Shown: in pieces, positions 1 to 9,774 of the stretch
Numbering within the stretch: position 1 is the first letter of the stretch
How the letters are laid out: the number at the start of each line of letters is the position of its first letter
Assembly: GCA_963734625.1 (NCBI GenBank)
Contig: CAVTHW010000003.1
Span: 372,001-436,000, forward strand
DNA: 64,000 nt
Direction of reading: 5' to 3'
From: CAVTHW01 sp963734625
GTDB taxonomy: Bacteria > Acidobacteriota > Terriglobia > Bryobacterales > Bryobacteraceae
Notes under the pieces: model-generated
The model's database searches: none
The model's input: only the letters and a program-made list of their open reading frames with translations
What the model was told of the DNA's origin: nothing
Made by a program: the position numbers and the translations under genes

Positions 1-1120
1 CCTTTTTCAGGGCCTGTAGCTTATCGGTGATGTCCTCGCGCGTTCCCATGCTGAGTACGCCGACATAGCTGAATACCTCCGGATGGGCATTCGAGGCCGT
101 CAGCGTGTGACCGCCGCCCATCGAGAGACCTGTAATCGCGCGGCTATCCTTCTTCGCAATGACGCGATAGTTCTTCTCGATATACGGAATCACGTCCTTC
201 ACGATACTCTCGGGGAACAGCCCGCCGCCGATCCCTCCGCGGCCCGCGCCCGGCGTCGCGGCGCGGCCCGCGCCCGGAGCCGTCGCGGCGGCCGGTGGAG
301 CGCCTGCAGCGGCGCGTTGAGCGCCCGGCGCGCCTGGAGCCGCGCCGCGGCCTGGGAAGCCCGCCGCGCCGACTTCGCCCGGATTCCCGAAGATGCCCGT
401 GTTGCCCTGTCCCGGCACGATTCCGTATCCCGGCGCCATCTTCTGGGTGGCGTTTCCGTTCGTCATCACCACCAGCATCGGCTTCGCTTTGCCGGCGGCG
501 ATCAGGTTGTCCATGATCACGCTGGCGCGCCCCATGTTATTCCAGGCGTCTTCATCTCCGCCCGCGCCATGCAGAAGGTACAACACCGGGTATTTTTGAT
601 TGCCCGTATTGTATCCCGCGGGAGTGTAGACGTACATCCGGCGCTGTAACTTCAGCGTCGGCGACTCGTACCAGACTATATTGATGTTGCCGTGCGGCAC
701 GTCTTTGATGGCGTAGTTCTCGGAAAGCGGTCCGGGGATGATAAAGAAGTTCATATACCGCGTTCCATCGCGCAGCAGGTTTGCGTTCGAAGGATCGAGC
801 ACGCCGGCGCCGTCAACGGTGAACGTGTAATTCCACAACTCGGGCGTGAGCGGACCAACGGTAGTGGTCCAGACGCCTTGATCATCTTTGGTCATCGCGA
901 GCCCACGACCCTGAGGCCAATCGCCATTCAGGGCCACGGTCGTGGCATTCGCGGCTCTCAGGCGGAAGGTGACCCTGTTGTCAGTCAAGATTTCCGCGGA
1001 ACGGAGGGCCGGACCGCGGCCGGCGCCGCGCCCCGGAACTGCCGGTGCCGCGGCCGGAGGCTGTTGCGCGAGGGCGGCGAGCGCGAACGGCAACAGCGAA
1101 ATTGCGAGTTTAATCTTCAT
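1..1120 (-). CDS. Secreted feruloyl-esterase-like alpha/beta hydrolase (C-terminus beyond window)
   Basis: The ATG is at 1120 and the gene runs off the left edge, so its C-terminus, probably with the catalytic His, is not seen. The product starts with a short Sec signal peptide (MKIKLAISLLPFALAALAQ). Next comes an E-set/CBM48-like immunoglobulin fold (around RVTFRLRAANATTVALNGDW) and then an esterase-D/XynZ-type hydrolase domain with the nucleophile motif GLSMGGGH near 105-130. Such enzymes release acyl or feruloyl groups from sugars; the substrate here is inferred only. A Gly/Ala/Pro/Arg-rich insert of about 55 residues (roughly 235-400) interrupts the hydrolase domain before the nucleophile. 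It is the last visible gene of a minus-strand run, 132 bp after a paralogue of the same architecture. Confidence 0.85.
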   Translation of the reverse strand, partial: MKIKLAISLLPFALAALAQQPPAAAPAVPGRGAGRGPALRSAEILTDNRVTFRLRAANATTVALNGDWPQGRGLAMTKDDQGVWTTTVGPLTPELWNYTFTVDGAGVLDPSNANLLRDGTRYMNFFIIPGPLSENYAIKDVPHGNINIVWYESPTLKLQRRMYVYTPAGYNTGNQKYPVLYLLHGAGGDEDAWNNMGRASVIMDNLIAAGKAKPMLVVMTNGNATQKMAPGYGIVPGQGNTGIFGNPGEVGAAGFPGRGAAPGAPGAQRAAAGAPPAAATAPGAGRAATPGAGRGGIGGGLFPESIVKDVIPYIEKNYRVIAKKDSRAITGLSMGGGHTLTASNAHPEVFSYVGVLSMGTREDITDKLQALKK

Positions 1121-1252
1121 ATAGTCCTCTTTTCGACTCAAGTCTTCGTCAACGGCCGGATTCCGGCCTCAAGCTCCTGTGATCCCTTTCGTATCCTTAG
1201 GTCATCGATGTCGCGTGCCAACCGGCATCAAAGTCCTCTGGTGTTCATCTTT

Positions 1253-2458
1253 TCATCGAAACAGCAGAGGCGCAAGTTGGCTGATGTGCATCCTCCAGGT
1301 GATCCAGGCGTGGGCGCCGTGGGTTTCCAGCCAGCGCGTGTTGAAGCCGATCTTCTGGATCACTTCGAAATCCACCTTTGCGCCGTCACGGGCGAAATCG
1401 GTATCCCCGGCGCTCACCCAATATAGCTTGACCGCGCCAGCCGCCTTCAGTGCGCTGAGTTCCTTCAGTGCGGGCTCATCGAAGAACGGCCGTGAACTGA
1501 AAAGGCCGATGTATCCGAACATCTTGGGGTTGTTGTTGGTGGCTATCACCACGGGCCCCCCGCCCTGCGACAAGCCGACAATGGCGCGGGCCTCCGGCCT
1601 CGCGTCCGCGCGGTAGGTCTTCTCGACGAACGGAATCAGGTCTTTGACCAGACTCCCGCCAATGGCGGCGTGGTCCTGGCTCAGAGGCCAGTTCGGAGTG
1701 CTGCGTTGATTCCGGCCGGCCGGTTGCGGCCCGGCTGGAGCCGCCGTTTCCCTGCCCAGCGCGTAACCGGGAGCAGCCCATTGCCTCGGATTGATATTCT
1801 GCATCGCCACGATCATGGGCTTGGCCTTCCCCTGTGCGATCAGGCCATCCATGATTTGCGGAAGCCGGCCCAGGCTGGTCCAGGCATCCTCGTCGGCGCC
1901 ACCGCCCGGGTGCAGGTACAGAACAGGATAGCGGCTGGACCCGCTTTCGTAACCAGGGGGAGTGTAGATATACGCGCGGCGCGTCATCTTCAGCGAAGGC
2001 GCTGGATACCATACCTCATGCAGGGCGCCGTGGGGAATGCTGGGGTTGTGCTCGTAGAGCGCCGAAGCCGGTCCGGGAATGATGAAAATGCTCGATAGCC
2101 GCCGCCCGTCGCGGTAACTGTCGACATTGGCGGGATCCAGCATGCGAACGCCGTCTACAGTGAAGCTGTAACTCCACAACTCGGGCGCGAGCGGCCCGAC
2201 CATTGCCGACCAGACGCCCTGGTCGTCCTTCTTCATCGCGACATTGTTTTCCCCTTCCCAATCGCCGTTGAGGTTCACCGCCGACGCCTTCGGGGCAGCC
2301 AGCCGAAATGTGACGCGGTGATCGGGCTGAATCTCGGGTGAAGCGAGGGCGCGGGTCTGGGGCGCCCCCGCCGGCTGCGCTTGCCCGGAAAGTGCGGCGG
2401 GCAAACCCGCAAGCGACACCGCCAGGGTTGCGAAACCGATGGCTCTACAGATTGCCAT
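1253..2458 (-). CDS. Secreted feruloyl-esterase-like alpha/beta hydrolase
   Basis: A complete 401-residue paralogue of the gene to its left. The N-terminus has a hydrophobic signal (ATLAVSLAGLPAALSGQ). Residues about 45-115 form an E-set/CBM48-like domain (RVTFRLAAPKASAVNLNGDW). The esterase domain follows, with the HPGGG oxyanion-type loop, the nucleophile elbow GLSQGGGP and a C-terminal THGAHAWITWR segment that should supply the catalytic His. The expected role is a periplasmic or secreted carbohydrate esterase. The nucleophile elbow reads GLSQGGG instead of the neighbour's GLSMGGG. It carries a shorter Pro/Ala/Arg-rich insert before the nucleophile. It lies 45 bp after the next hydrolase gene in the same orientation. 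Confidence 0.88.
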   Translation of the reverse strand: MAICRAIGFATLAVSLAGLPAALSGQAQPAGAPQTRALASPEIQPDHRVTFRLAAPKASAVNLNGDWEGENNVAMKKDDQGVWSAMVGPLAPELWSYSFTVDGVRMLDPANVDSYRDGRRLSSIFIIPGPASALYEHNPSIPHGALHEVWYPAPSLKMTRRAYIYTPPGYESGSSRYPVLYLHPGGGADEDAWTSLGRLPQIMDGLIAQGKAKPMIVAMQNINPRQWAAPGYALGRETAAPAGPQPAGRNQRSTPNWPLSQDHAAIGGSLVKDLIPFVEKTYRADARPEARAIVGLSQGGGPVVIATNNNPKMFGYIGLFSSRPFFDEPALKELSALKAAGAVKLYWVSAGDTDFARDGAKVDFEVIQKIGFNTRWLETHGAHAWITWRMHISQLAPLLFR

Positions 2459-2503
2459 TGCTGCATCCTCCTCACTTTGAACTTCGGTATCGATTGCCGG
2501 CGC

Positions 2504-4249
2504 TCATCGAGCCCGCGCCACCACCAGCTTGCCTGTAGTCAGATCGCGGCTGTAGCGGGACAGGAAAGCCCAAATGTCTACCGCTGCCGGCTTGAAGTTC
2601 CAGTGGCCGTACGGGTCAAGCCCGACCAGCTTGATCATGACACCCTGACTGTTGGAGAGCGTTCCGATCATGGCGCGCGTCCCGCCCAGCTCGCCCCAGC
2701 CCGTGCCGTCCAGCTTCAGGCCGAACAGTTCGTTGACCTTCAAATCGGGCGCATCCGGAACCGTGATGTCGTCGAGCGCCGCGTACGCGCGAATCACGCT
2801 GTATAAGCTTCTGGGCGTATCGTTCACCGGAAGGGGTTTGTACATGTCACGGTTCCCGGCGATCGCATACATCGGCAAGTAATTGCCGTTCGCCTTGATC
2901 TTTCGCGCGGCCTCTATCAACGCCGCAGTCCCGAAAGGAGCCGAAGATCCCGCCACGGCCGCAATGCGTGCGACATTATTGATTCCCCAATTGAATGAGT
3001 TCATGGCCCCGGCCGAAAGACCCGTAAAGTAGACCCGGCTCGGATCGATCTGGGGGTATTTGGCAAGAAGCAAGTCGAGGACCGCCATCGTTCCTTTTTC
3101 GCCGAGTGCCACGTAGGTCGGCCCTTGGGGCGGCGCCCCCTGTGGTGCTGCGCCCTGTGGTGCTGCGCCCCGTTGCCCCCTACCCTGTGACCACCTCCCC
3201 TGCCATTCGATGGAACAAAGAATGATCCTGTTCTTCGCGGCGACCTCGGGCCATCCGCCGCTCTCGCCCTGGGTGCGGGGGTCGTTGTTGTTGCCGTGCA
3301 GCATGATCACGAGGGGCACGGACTTCGGCTTCGCCGCTAGCGCGGTTTTCGGAACGTACTCGTAGCGGAGAGACAGGCCAAAGCCCGGCATATCCTCGGC
3401 GATGGCTTCATAGCGCATGCCCAAGTCGTCGTACATCACGTACGGCTCGAGTTCCCACGGGTCGGTGTACTTAAGCGGATCGAAAGCCTGGTTATACGAT
3501 TCGATCTGGCTCATGTAGAGCCGATAGTTGCGGCTGAACACGGTCTTCCAGGCGTTCTCAAAGGCCTGCGATAGATTCTCCTTTGAGTCGCTGAGCTTGC
3601 TGACCACCACGCGCTGGAGCCCCTTGTAGGCGCCGGGATTCGCGTACGTCGTCCAAGACGACGCGTTCGCTTTGGCCGTGGCGCCGTTCGCCTGTATGTA
3701 CAGCTTCGCGACCGCCGCATCGGCTGCGTGCACGTAGGCAGGGACGGGCATGTTCGACACGCTGCCTGAGGCGATCGAACCGCCGTAGGTGAGGATGCCC
3801 GCCACCGAGTACGCGTGCTTCGAGACGACATTGTTCACAAAGGTCGCTCCCGCGCCGACGGCGACGATCTTCAGGTTGGAAGAGCGGTGCGATTTCAGAA
3901 AGTTCTGGTATGCGGTGAGGTCGGCTGCATCATCGTAGGCGGTCCCGTTACTCGGCCCGACGACAAAGACTCGGGTCTTGTAGGCCTCGACGTGTTGCGT
4001 GAGTCCAAGATCGTCAACCAGCTTCTTCGCCTCATCGGCGCTACGCTGTTTGTCGGCGTAGACCAGATAGAGAGGCCTGTAGCCAGGGTCGCGATCCTGA
4101 ATCGTCGACCCTGCGGATCGGTCGTATGAGTAGATGACCGGATCGTCGACTGAAGCCGCGGCTGCGGTGAATACTCCCAGCGCAGCGAAGATCAGAATCT
4201 GAATCACAGGCCAGCGGCGGAAAGTTGAGAGACTAAGTATGCTTTTCAT
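2504..4249 (-). CDS. Secreted PHB-depolymerase/esterase-like alpha/beta hydrolase
   Basis: I place the start at the ATG at 4249, giving 581 residues that open with a signal anchor (FRRWPVIQILIFAALGVFTAAAA). An upstream in-frame start at 4330 adds a non-signal extension and runs into the previous gene. The first 250 residues are an unassigned domain. The C-terminal half is an alpha/beta hydrolase with an oxyanion-type MLHGNNND segment, the nucleophile elbow GLSAGAMNS and a terminal DPYGHWNFK that fits the catalytic His. This resembles PHB-depolymerase and esterase families. An imperfect GAAPQ repeat, encoded by a 15-bp tandem repeat near 3130-3175, inserts a low-complexity loop. The substrate cannot be told from sequence. 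Confidence 0.8.
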   Translation of the reverse strand: MKSILSLSTFRRWPVIQILIFAALGVFTAAAASVDDPVIYSYDRSAGSTIQDRDPGYRPLYLVYADKQRSADEAKKLVDDLGLTQHVEAYKTRVFVVGPSNGTAYDDAADLTAYQNFLKSHRSSNLKIVAVGAGATFVNNVVSKHAYSVAGILTYGGSIASGSVSNMPVPAYVHAADAAVAKLYIQANGATAKANASSWTTYANPGAYKGLQRVVVSKLSDSKENLSQAFENAWKTVFSRNYRLYMSQIESYNQAFDPLKYTDPWELEPYVMYDDLGMRYEAIAEDMPGFGLSLRYEYVPKTALAAKPKSVPLVIMLHGNNNDPRTQGESGGWPEVAAKNRIILCSIEWQGRWSQGRGQRGAAPQGAAPQGAPPQGPTYVALGEKGTMAVLDLLLAKYPQIDPSRVYFTGLSAGAMNSFNWGINNVARIAAVAGSSAPFGTAALIEAARKIKANGNYLPMYAIAGNRDMYKPLPVNDTPRSLYSVIRAYAALDDITVPDAPDLKVNELFGLKLDGTGWGELGGTRAMIGTLSNSQGVMIKLVGLDPYGHWNFKPAAVDIWAFLSRYSRDLTTGKLVVARAR

Positions 4250-4308
4250 AGAGTCGTCCACTAGTTGCAGTTCGTATTGATTCCTTGTCATGCCCGCATG
4301 CCTTTTCT

Positions 4309-6007
4309 TCAAGGATCCAGCCGCTCCCAAAGGCTCCGCTCCAGAGGGTGCGGGTCGTTAACCACCTTGCATTCCGCATCGATCTCCATGGTCGCGCGTG
4401 TTGGCGTGGCGTAAGCCGGCCAAGCCGGCTGGACTTTCGCCGCCGGACGGCCAGTTCTGGCGAATGTGCTCCACATCTCGGCCATATTATGGGCGGCCTT
4501 CACGGCTTCTGGGCCGGATGCCGACATCATCCCGCTCCCGGCATTGGCTCCCTGCTGCCCGGCGGGTTGAATGTTGTAGAACTTGTATGGAATCTCCATC
4601 GCGTGCGGGACGCCCCTCTTATGTTGTGTTCCGGGGATGAGAGCGTCCGACTCGTGCGCGAAGACGTACAAGTAGGCCGGCGCTCCACGTTGAGCGTACT
4701 TGCGCTCCGCTATGGTCATCGCGCCGATACCGATCATGCGCGCGGTGGTGATGGCGATATAGAGATCTGTGGGAGAAGCGTCGGGGCGGCTCTTGCGATA
4801 CGTGCTCGAATACCGTATCCGCGTTCGCGCCGAATGTCGTGGATAGCCTATCCTTCAGGGCAGCTTCGCTCAAGTCGAACACTTCGGTGTTGCGCTGCTG
4901 TTGGAAGAAAAATACAGTCTCGTCGCGGTTTAAGCCAACGATCAGGGGCTTGTTCTTCGAGATGGCCGGCGCCTCCGGATCGAAGGGGTGATGCGGCAGG
5001 ACGGAACCATCAACGACGGGTCCGAATCCGCCCGGACGCGACCCGCCGCCCATACCCTTGCGTCCGCCGTTCATGCCCAGCGGACCGCCGCCCGACTTGC
5101 CCAGCCCCGTCTGGGCGGCCAGCAACTTGTCCGCGGGAACTTCCAGCAGTTTACGCCAGTCGGTCTTCTCAAGCCCGAGTTCCTTCAGGGTCATGAGCGT
5201 GGTCTCGGCCGCCGCCTCGCGCGGCATCATACGAATGCCGGGACCGCTTTCGATCGAGGCCTTGTTGAAGTACGGCGCGGCCGCGGGCATGGCGTACAGA
5301 CAGGAGGTCTTCGCGCCGCCGCCGCTTTCGCCGAAGATCATCACGTTCGCGGGATCTCCGCCGAACGCTTCGATGTTGTCATGGACCCATTTGAGTCCGT
5401 CGCGAATATCCAGCAAGCCCTGGTTCCCCGAGGTGGCATATTCCTCGCCGCCCAGGTCGCCCAGAAACAGGTAGCCGAACAGACCGAGGCGATGATTGGT
5501 GGCTACAACCACCACATCGAACGTGCGAGCGAGGTTCCCGCCATCCTGATAGCCCGCCGCGGCAGACCCGGTGGTAAAGCCGCCGCCATGGCTGTACAGC
5601 ATGACCGGCCGCTTGCGCCCGTCGGCCGCGGGGGTCCAGACGTTCAGAAAGAGGCAGTTTTCGTCCTGCGGAGATTCGTTGCGGCGCTGGCCCGGCTGAA
5701 GCGAGGGCGCGCCGAATTGCAGCGCGTCGCGCACGCCTGTCCAGGCTTGAAGCGGAGGCGCGGCTTTGAAGCGGTTTGCTCCCGAAACGGAACCGGCGTA
5801 GGGGATGCCCTTGAACGTGACCAGGCCGTTGCTCTTGACGCCGCGAACGCGCCCGTAGGCTGTCTTGGCTTCCACATACTCCGGCTCTGCGGCCTGCGCC
5901 AAGGCGCGCCCTTGCAGCATGGCGGCACCGGCCAAGGCCATCGGCCCTCGGGCAAGCAGGTCGCGCCGGGTCAGCCTTATCGAAGAACGATCTAACGATG
6001 GACTCAT
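4309..6007 (-). pseudogene. Type B carboxylesterase with one frameshift
   Basis: The product would be about 565 residues, usual for carboxylesterase type B. It starts with a twin-arginine-like signal (LTRRDLLARGPMALAGAA). The nucleophile motif is GESGGG, against the more usual GESAGG. The His region is GVPHAMEIPYKF near the C-terminus. The frame changes near 4800, where one surplus base separates a frame ending in DTVFEH from a frame continuing YRKSRPDASPTDLY. Both sides are clearly homologous to the family, so this is either a recent lesion or a sequencing indel. A Gly-rich loop (GGRKGMGGGSRPGGFG) is inserted in the middle. It lies 48 bp after the metallo-beta-lactamase-fold gene and 59 bp before the next hydrolase. 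Confidence 0.85.
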
Positions 6008-6055
6008 GACTTTCCTTCCTCCAGTTCTGCGGGCCGGATACGGCGAATACCAGGT

Positions 6056-7051
6056 TTACGGAATGATGTGTTCTTCCCCGGGCTCCCAAAGCCGGTCGGG
6101 ATTAAAGCCCACCCTGGCGGAGCCGTATACCGCGACCGTTTGGTTGCCTCCGAACATGCCGCGGCCCTCCTGCGTCTTGGCGTTTCCGCGAAGCAGGGAG
6201 CGGAAGGCCTCGATCAGGTCATCCAGAACCTGCGGCCTCTGCGAAATCGCGTCCAGCGTGCCGGCGTATGCGATGTGCCCGGTGTACTGACGGTCCCAGG
6301 CCACGCCGCGAAGCTTCTGCAGCTTCAACAACCCGCGCAGAAGCGTGCTTACCGAAGTGGCGCTGGCGCCCACGTTCCCGTTGGCGGCGTCTCCGGAGAA
6401 TACGATACGGCTCTTGTCGTCGATAAGAACGCACGACCCCAGCGTGTGTCCCGGGAGTTCGTACACGGTCAGCTTCCGGCCTCCGAGATCGAAAACCCGG
6501 CCTTCGGCGATCGGCTTGAATTCGGGTAGCTTGGTGAACTTCCGGGCGTCGGCCGGCGTGTAGCCCCAGACGTTGCGGTAGCCGATATTCGTGTTCCACA
6601 TCATCTCGCCGTACCGCACCTCGCCCTCGTAGGTAAGCCTCTTCGCCGCCTCCACGTCCGCCGGGTGCACGTACACGGTATCGAACTGGCCGATGCCGCC
6701 CGCGTGGTCCGGATGCCCGTGGGTAAGCACGACATCATAGGGCAACTTGGTCAGGCGCTCGATCATCGCTTTTTGATCGTAGAACCCGGTGCCCGCGTCG
6801 ATAATGAGCGCGCGCTTCTCGCCAACGACCAGGTACTGGGCGTCCATCCCGAATTCGTTGATGAAGTAGGTATCTTTGGCGATCTCTATGATCATCGGCC
6901 GGGTGATGGGTCCCGCGGTCGTCCTCGGCGGGGAATTGTCAGGCGCGGGCTGCGCGCCCACGGGAACACCTGAAACCAGCAGGCACAGCGCCAGTGCCGC
7001 GAGCCGGGCGACGCCACTGCGCCAGTCCGCGCAACTTGTCAATAGGTCCAT
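6056..7051 (-). CDS. Secreted metallo-beta-lactamase-fold hydrolase
   Basis: The ATG at 7051 is preceded by a strong ribosome binding site (AAGGAGAAGGA); a TTG further upstream would overlap the previous gene. The product is 331 residues with a signal peptide (LAALALCLLVSGVPVGAQ). The metal-binding motif THGHPDHAGG is the HxHxDH signature of the metallo-beta-lactamase superfamily. Downstream ligands are seen in ELPGHTLGSC and FSGDAANG. The family hydrolyses lactones, thioesters, phosphoesters or beta-lactams; glyoxalase-II-like or lactonase activity are both possible. It sits in the middle of the hydrolase run, 29 bp after the phosphatase gene. Confidence 0.85.
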   Translation of the reverse strand: MDLLTSCADWRSGVARLAALALCLLVSGVPVGAQPAPDNSPPRTTAGPITRPMIIEIAKDTYFINEFGMDAQYLVVGEKRALIIDAGTGFYDQKAMIERLTKLPYDVVLTHGHPDHAGGIGQFDTVYVHPADVEAAKRLTYEGEVRYGEMMWNTNIGYRNVWGYTPADARKFTKLPEFKPIAEGRVFDLGGRKLTVYELPGHTLGSCVLIDDKSRIVFSGDAANGNVGASATSVSTLLRGLLKLQKLRGVAWDRQYTGHIAYAGTLDAISQRPQVLDDLIEAFRSLLRGNAKTQEGRGMFGGNQTVAVYGSARVGFNPDRLWEPGEEHIIP

Positions 7052-7079
7052 TTCCTTCTCCTTGCTGCTTTCGGCAAAC

Positions 7080-8144
7080 CTACTCAAGCAAGCGGGCGCG
7101 GAGTTTCCGCATGTCGTCGGGCGAAAGCTTCAACGCCTCGCGCGCGTAATTCTCAACCGTGCCGTACTTTTCCCGGATGACGGCAAACCCGATCTCCAGA
7201 TTGGAGGCCAGTACCCCGGATCCCGCCCGGACGGTTTCGGCATCCGGAAGTGCAGCCAGCTTCTGGCGCTCTTGCATCTGCTTCGCCAGCTCGGGAATAC
7301 GCTCGTCGGGAACCAGGTACTTGTTGGTCAGCATGAAATCCTCGACTACGATTTCATGTGGAACACCCAGGATCGTCAGCAACAAAGCTGCGAAGAACCC
7401 TGTACGGTCCTTGCCCGATGTGCAATGCATGAGCACTGGCGTGTCGCCGTTGATTATGCGCCGGAACAAAGCCGCGTACTCCGTGCTCCCGTCAAACGGC
7501 ATTCGGGTGTAAACGTTCTTCATGTGATCCCGAACGTCCATGCCTGACTTGTAATAGCTGACCGTATCGATGGAACTGGCGACAATCTCCGGACTCGGGG
7601 CGCCCTGCCATTTCGTAGGCGCGCGCCCGCGTTCGGCGTCCACCCGGAAGTCGCAGATCAGCCGGATGCCCAAGTTCGAAAGGTACTTATAGTCGCCCTC
7701 CGTAAGCGCGGACAACTGGCCGGAGCGGTAGACCGTACCCCAACGCACATGATGGCCGTCGGCGGTGCGGTATCCGCCCAGATCGCGGAAATTCGGCGCT
7801 CCCTCGAGCGGCAGCCGGCGGATTGAGACCACTACCGCCGGGCCATTCCTCGGAGCCAGACGAAAGAAAGGCTGTCCCGTTCCGGCCGGAACATGGACTT
7901 CGGCGGGAGACTTCCTGACGCTTGCCAGTTGCTTCGCGGGGCCGGGCCGCCCAGGCTGAGGAATGCTGAAGATCCGAATCGGGTACGCGGCCGCGGACGC
8001 ATCGATTGCAATGGAATAAGCGTCGGGGCCGGTCTGCGCCACTACCGCGCGTTCGATCGCCGCGGCCCGCCCTACCCCGCTGGCAATGCAGGAGAGCAGT
8101 ACCGCTAACGCCAGCGGATTCCGGATCTCCTTGTGAATCCTCAT
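7080..8144 (-). CDS. Exported tyrosine phosphatase (Y_phosphatase3-like)
   Basis: A 354-residue protein with an N-terminal signal (LALAVLLSCIASGVGRAAA), an Ig-like stretch to about residue 110, then a phosphatase domain that begins with the family mark NFRDLGGYRT. The P-loop is HCTSGKDRTG, the CX5R signature with Cys as nucleophile and Arg as phosphate binder. This matches Tyr/Ser phosphatases and inositol-phosphate phosphatases of the IphP/PtpB type. An exported location suggests action on extracellular phosphoesters rather than signalling proteins, which is inference. Its ATG overlaps the stop codon of the ceramidase-like gene by four bases, indicating translational coupling. Confidence 0.88.
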   Translation of the reverse strand: MRIHKEIRNPLALAVLLSCIASGVGRAAAIERAVVAQTGPDAYSIAIDASAAAYPIRIFSIPQPGRPGPAKQLASVRKSPAEVHVPAGTGQPFFRLAPRNGPAVVVSIRRLPLEGAPNFRDLGGYRTADGHHVRWGTVYRSGQLSALTEGDYKYLSNLGIRLICDFRVDAERGRAPTKWQGAPSPEIVASSIDTVSYYKSGMDVRDHMKNVYTRMPFDGSTEYAALFRRIINGDTPVLMHCTSGKDRTGFFAALLLTILGVPHEIVVEDFMLTNKYLVPDERIPELAKQMQERQKLAALPDAETVRAGSGVLASNLEIGFAVIREKYGTVENYAREALKLSPDDMRKLRARLLE

Positions 8145-9564
8145 TCCCCTGACTTGCGCATCAGCCCGATCGCCGTCGAGATGATCTTCCCTTCCGCGCA
8201 GCCAGGTTTCAGGCGTGAGCCGATAACCTGGAACGTCAGATGGCTATACGCATCGTCGGAATAGATGTACCCCGAGTTTGCGGATCCGTTCGCCAGCGTC
8301 ACCATGATTGTCTTGTTCGCGGGCGCGGCATCCTTCAGTTTCAGACCGATCTTGCTGTAAACCTCGCCGTTCACCGTTACAAAATTGATATCCCCAATCC
8401 GCAGCAGGCCGACCTTGAGGTTCACGTCGGCGCCGTCTTTGTAGCCGGGAAAGACGTTCTCGCGGGACGGATTCGCGGCATCCAGACGCTCCCGGCCGGG
8501 ACATGTGAAGCCCTGCTGGCCTGCCCAAATGGCGGCGCTGTCCACCGGCTGAATATCCTCGCGCATCAGGCGCACTGCGGTCGTGCCGATCATCTGTCCG
8601 AGCATGACCACATATTCGCCAGTGCGCGCGATAGCCTTCTTATAGGCCGCCATGTTCTCGGGAGCGACGGCCGTTCTCTCCGAGGCCGCCTGCGCCGGGC
8701 TGAACCCCCTCGATGCCGCGCTTGCGGTGGTCGGGGATGGTTGAGGTCCAACGGTCTGCATGGGCTGAGGGGATCTGATGTTGTAAGGGGCGGAGTAACC
8801 AAGTCTCGGATTCTGGTCTCCGGATGCCCCCTGGCTGAACACAGCCACCGTCTTGTTGTCGAAAAGCTCTTCCACGTACTTCGCCGCTTCGCCCGGATAA
8901 TCGGCGCTGATTACGCCGCTCAGATAGAAGTTGATGGGGTGCATGGCGTAATTCATGTAGACGCCGATCGGCACGTTGTCGGCGCCGAGAAACTCCACCA
9001 CGGACAGCGTCTTGTCGGATGCCCCCTCGGGGTTCGGCCCCTGCCGCCATTCCAGCTTGCTGTTGAACACGTCGCGGTTTACGTTCAGGTCCAGGTTGGT
9101 CTTCCCGTAGCCGACACGCGCCGGCGCGAGCTTCGACTTCGCCGTGTCGACCGCCGAGACGATCGCCGCTGTGATCGTTTGTGCGTCCGGGGAACCCGCC
9201 CCCCGAGTCCGCCGGTGCTGGCGCTGTGGGAGTGCGTGCCGGAAATGATGTAGTTGTCAACAGGACACTTCGTCGAAGCCGAGGACTTGGCGATGGCCGG
9301 TTCCACAACAGGGCCTCGGGCGCCTCCATCGATGTTGATAAGCGCCGCGCAAGTTCGGCCGTCGTCGACGACAATGGCGCGAACGTAGAGGTGATCCCTA
9401 ATCGAGTCCGTTGGAATTGTGAGTTGGCTCTGGTTGGGCGTGATATCCACTTTGGCGGCCCCGGCGCGCAAGCGAGTTGCGCCCGAACTCTGGGCAAGCG
9501 ACAGTCCGGGTACGCCTAGCAACAGCGCACCGGCCAGGTAAACGGCCAGACCTAATCTCTTCAT
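8141..9564 (-). pseudogene. Neutral/alkaline ceramidase-like hydrolase with one frameshift
   Basis: The first gene of the minus-strand hydrolase run. It opens with a signal peptide (LAVYLAGALLLGVPGLSLAQ) and then AAKVDITPN, typical of neutral/alkaline non-lysosomal ceramidase N-terminal domains. The metal-site segments GTHSHSAS, NYAMHPINFY and FSQGASGDQNP are all present. The frame breaks near 9195-9200 inside a run of six C residues. On one side the reading ends STGGLGG; on the other it continues SPDAQTITAAIVSAVDTAK. A homopolymer miscount is therefore a likely cause. The product would be about 474 residues, lacking the C-terminal domain of classic ceramidases. Related acidobacterial proteins act on unknown amides, so sphingolipid cleavage is not assured. 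Confidence 0.85.
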
Positions 9565-9774
9565 TATCCTTCCCCCTTATGGAATTCCAAGCAGTTGACG
9601 AGAAGGCTATCACAGGTAAGATCGTTCGGTCGCAACGCTGCGGCACCTGCTACCGTCAGAGCCGGCGCATCAGGGCGTTTGCTGCGGCATCAAACCCTTT
9701 TGCGTCAGTGGTTTACGGGCGAATCCGCGATGCGTCATGTTGATCTGTGATACGATGAGTTCCTCGGTACGGTT
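9565..9774. promoter_or_regulatory. Divergent intergenic region
   Basis: About 210 bp between the first gene of the minus-strand hydrolase run and a plus-strand membrane-protein gene. It must hold the promoter for the seven-gene run and for the divergent gene. I could not pick convincing -35/-10 boxes or an operator by eye. Confidence 0.4.
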
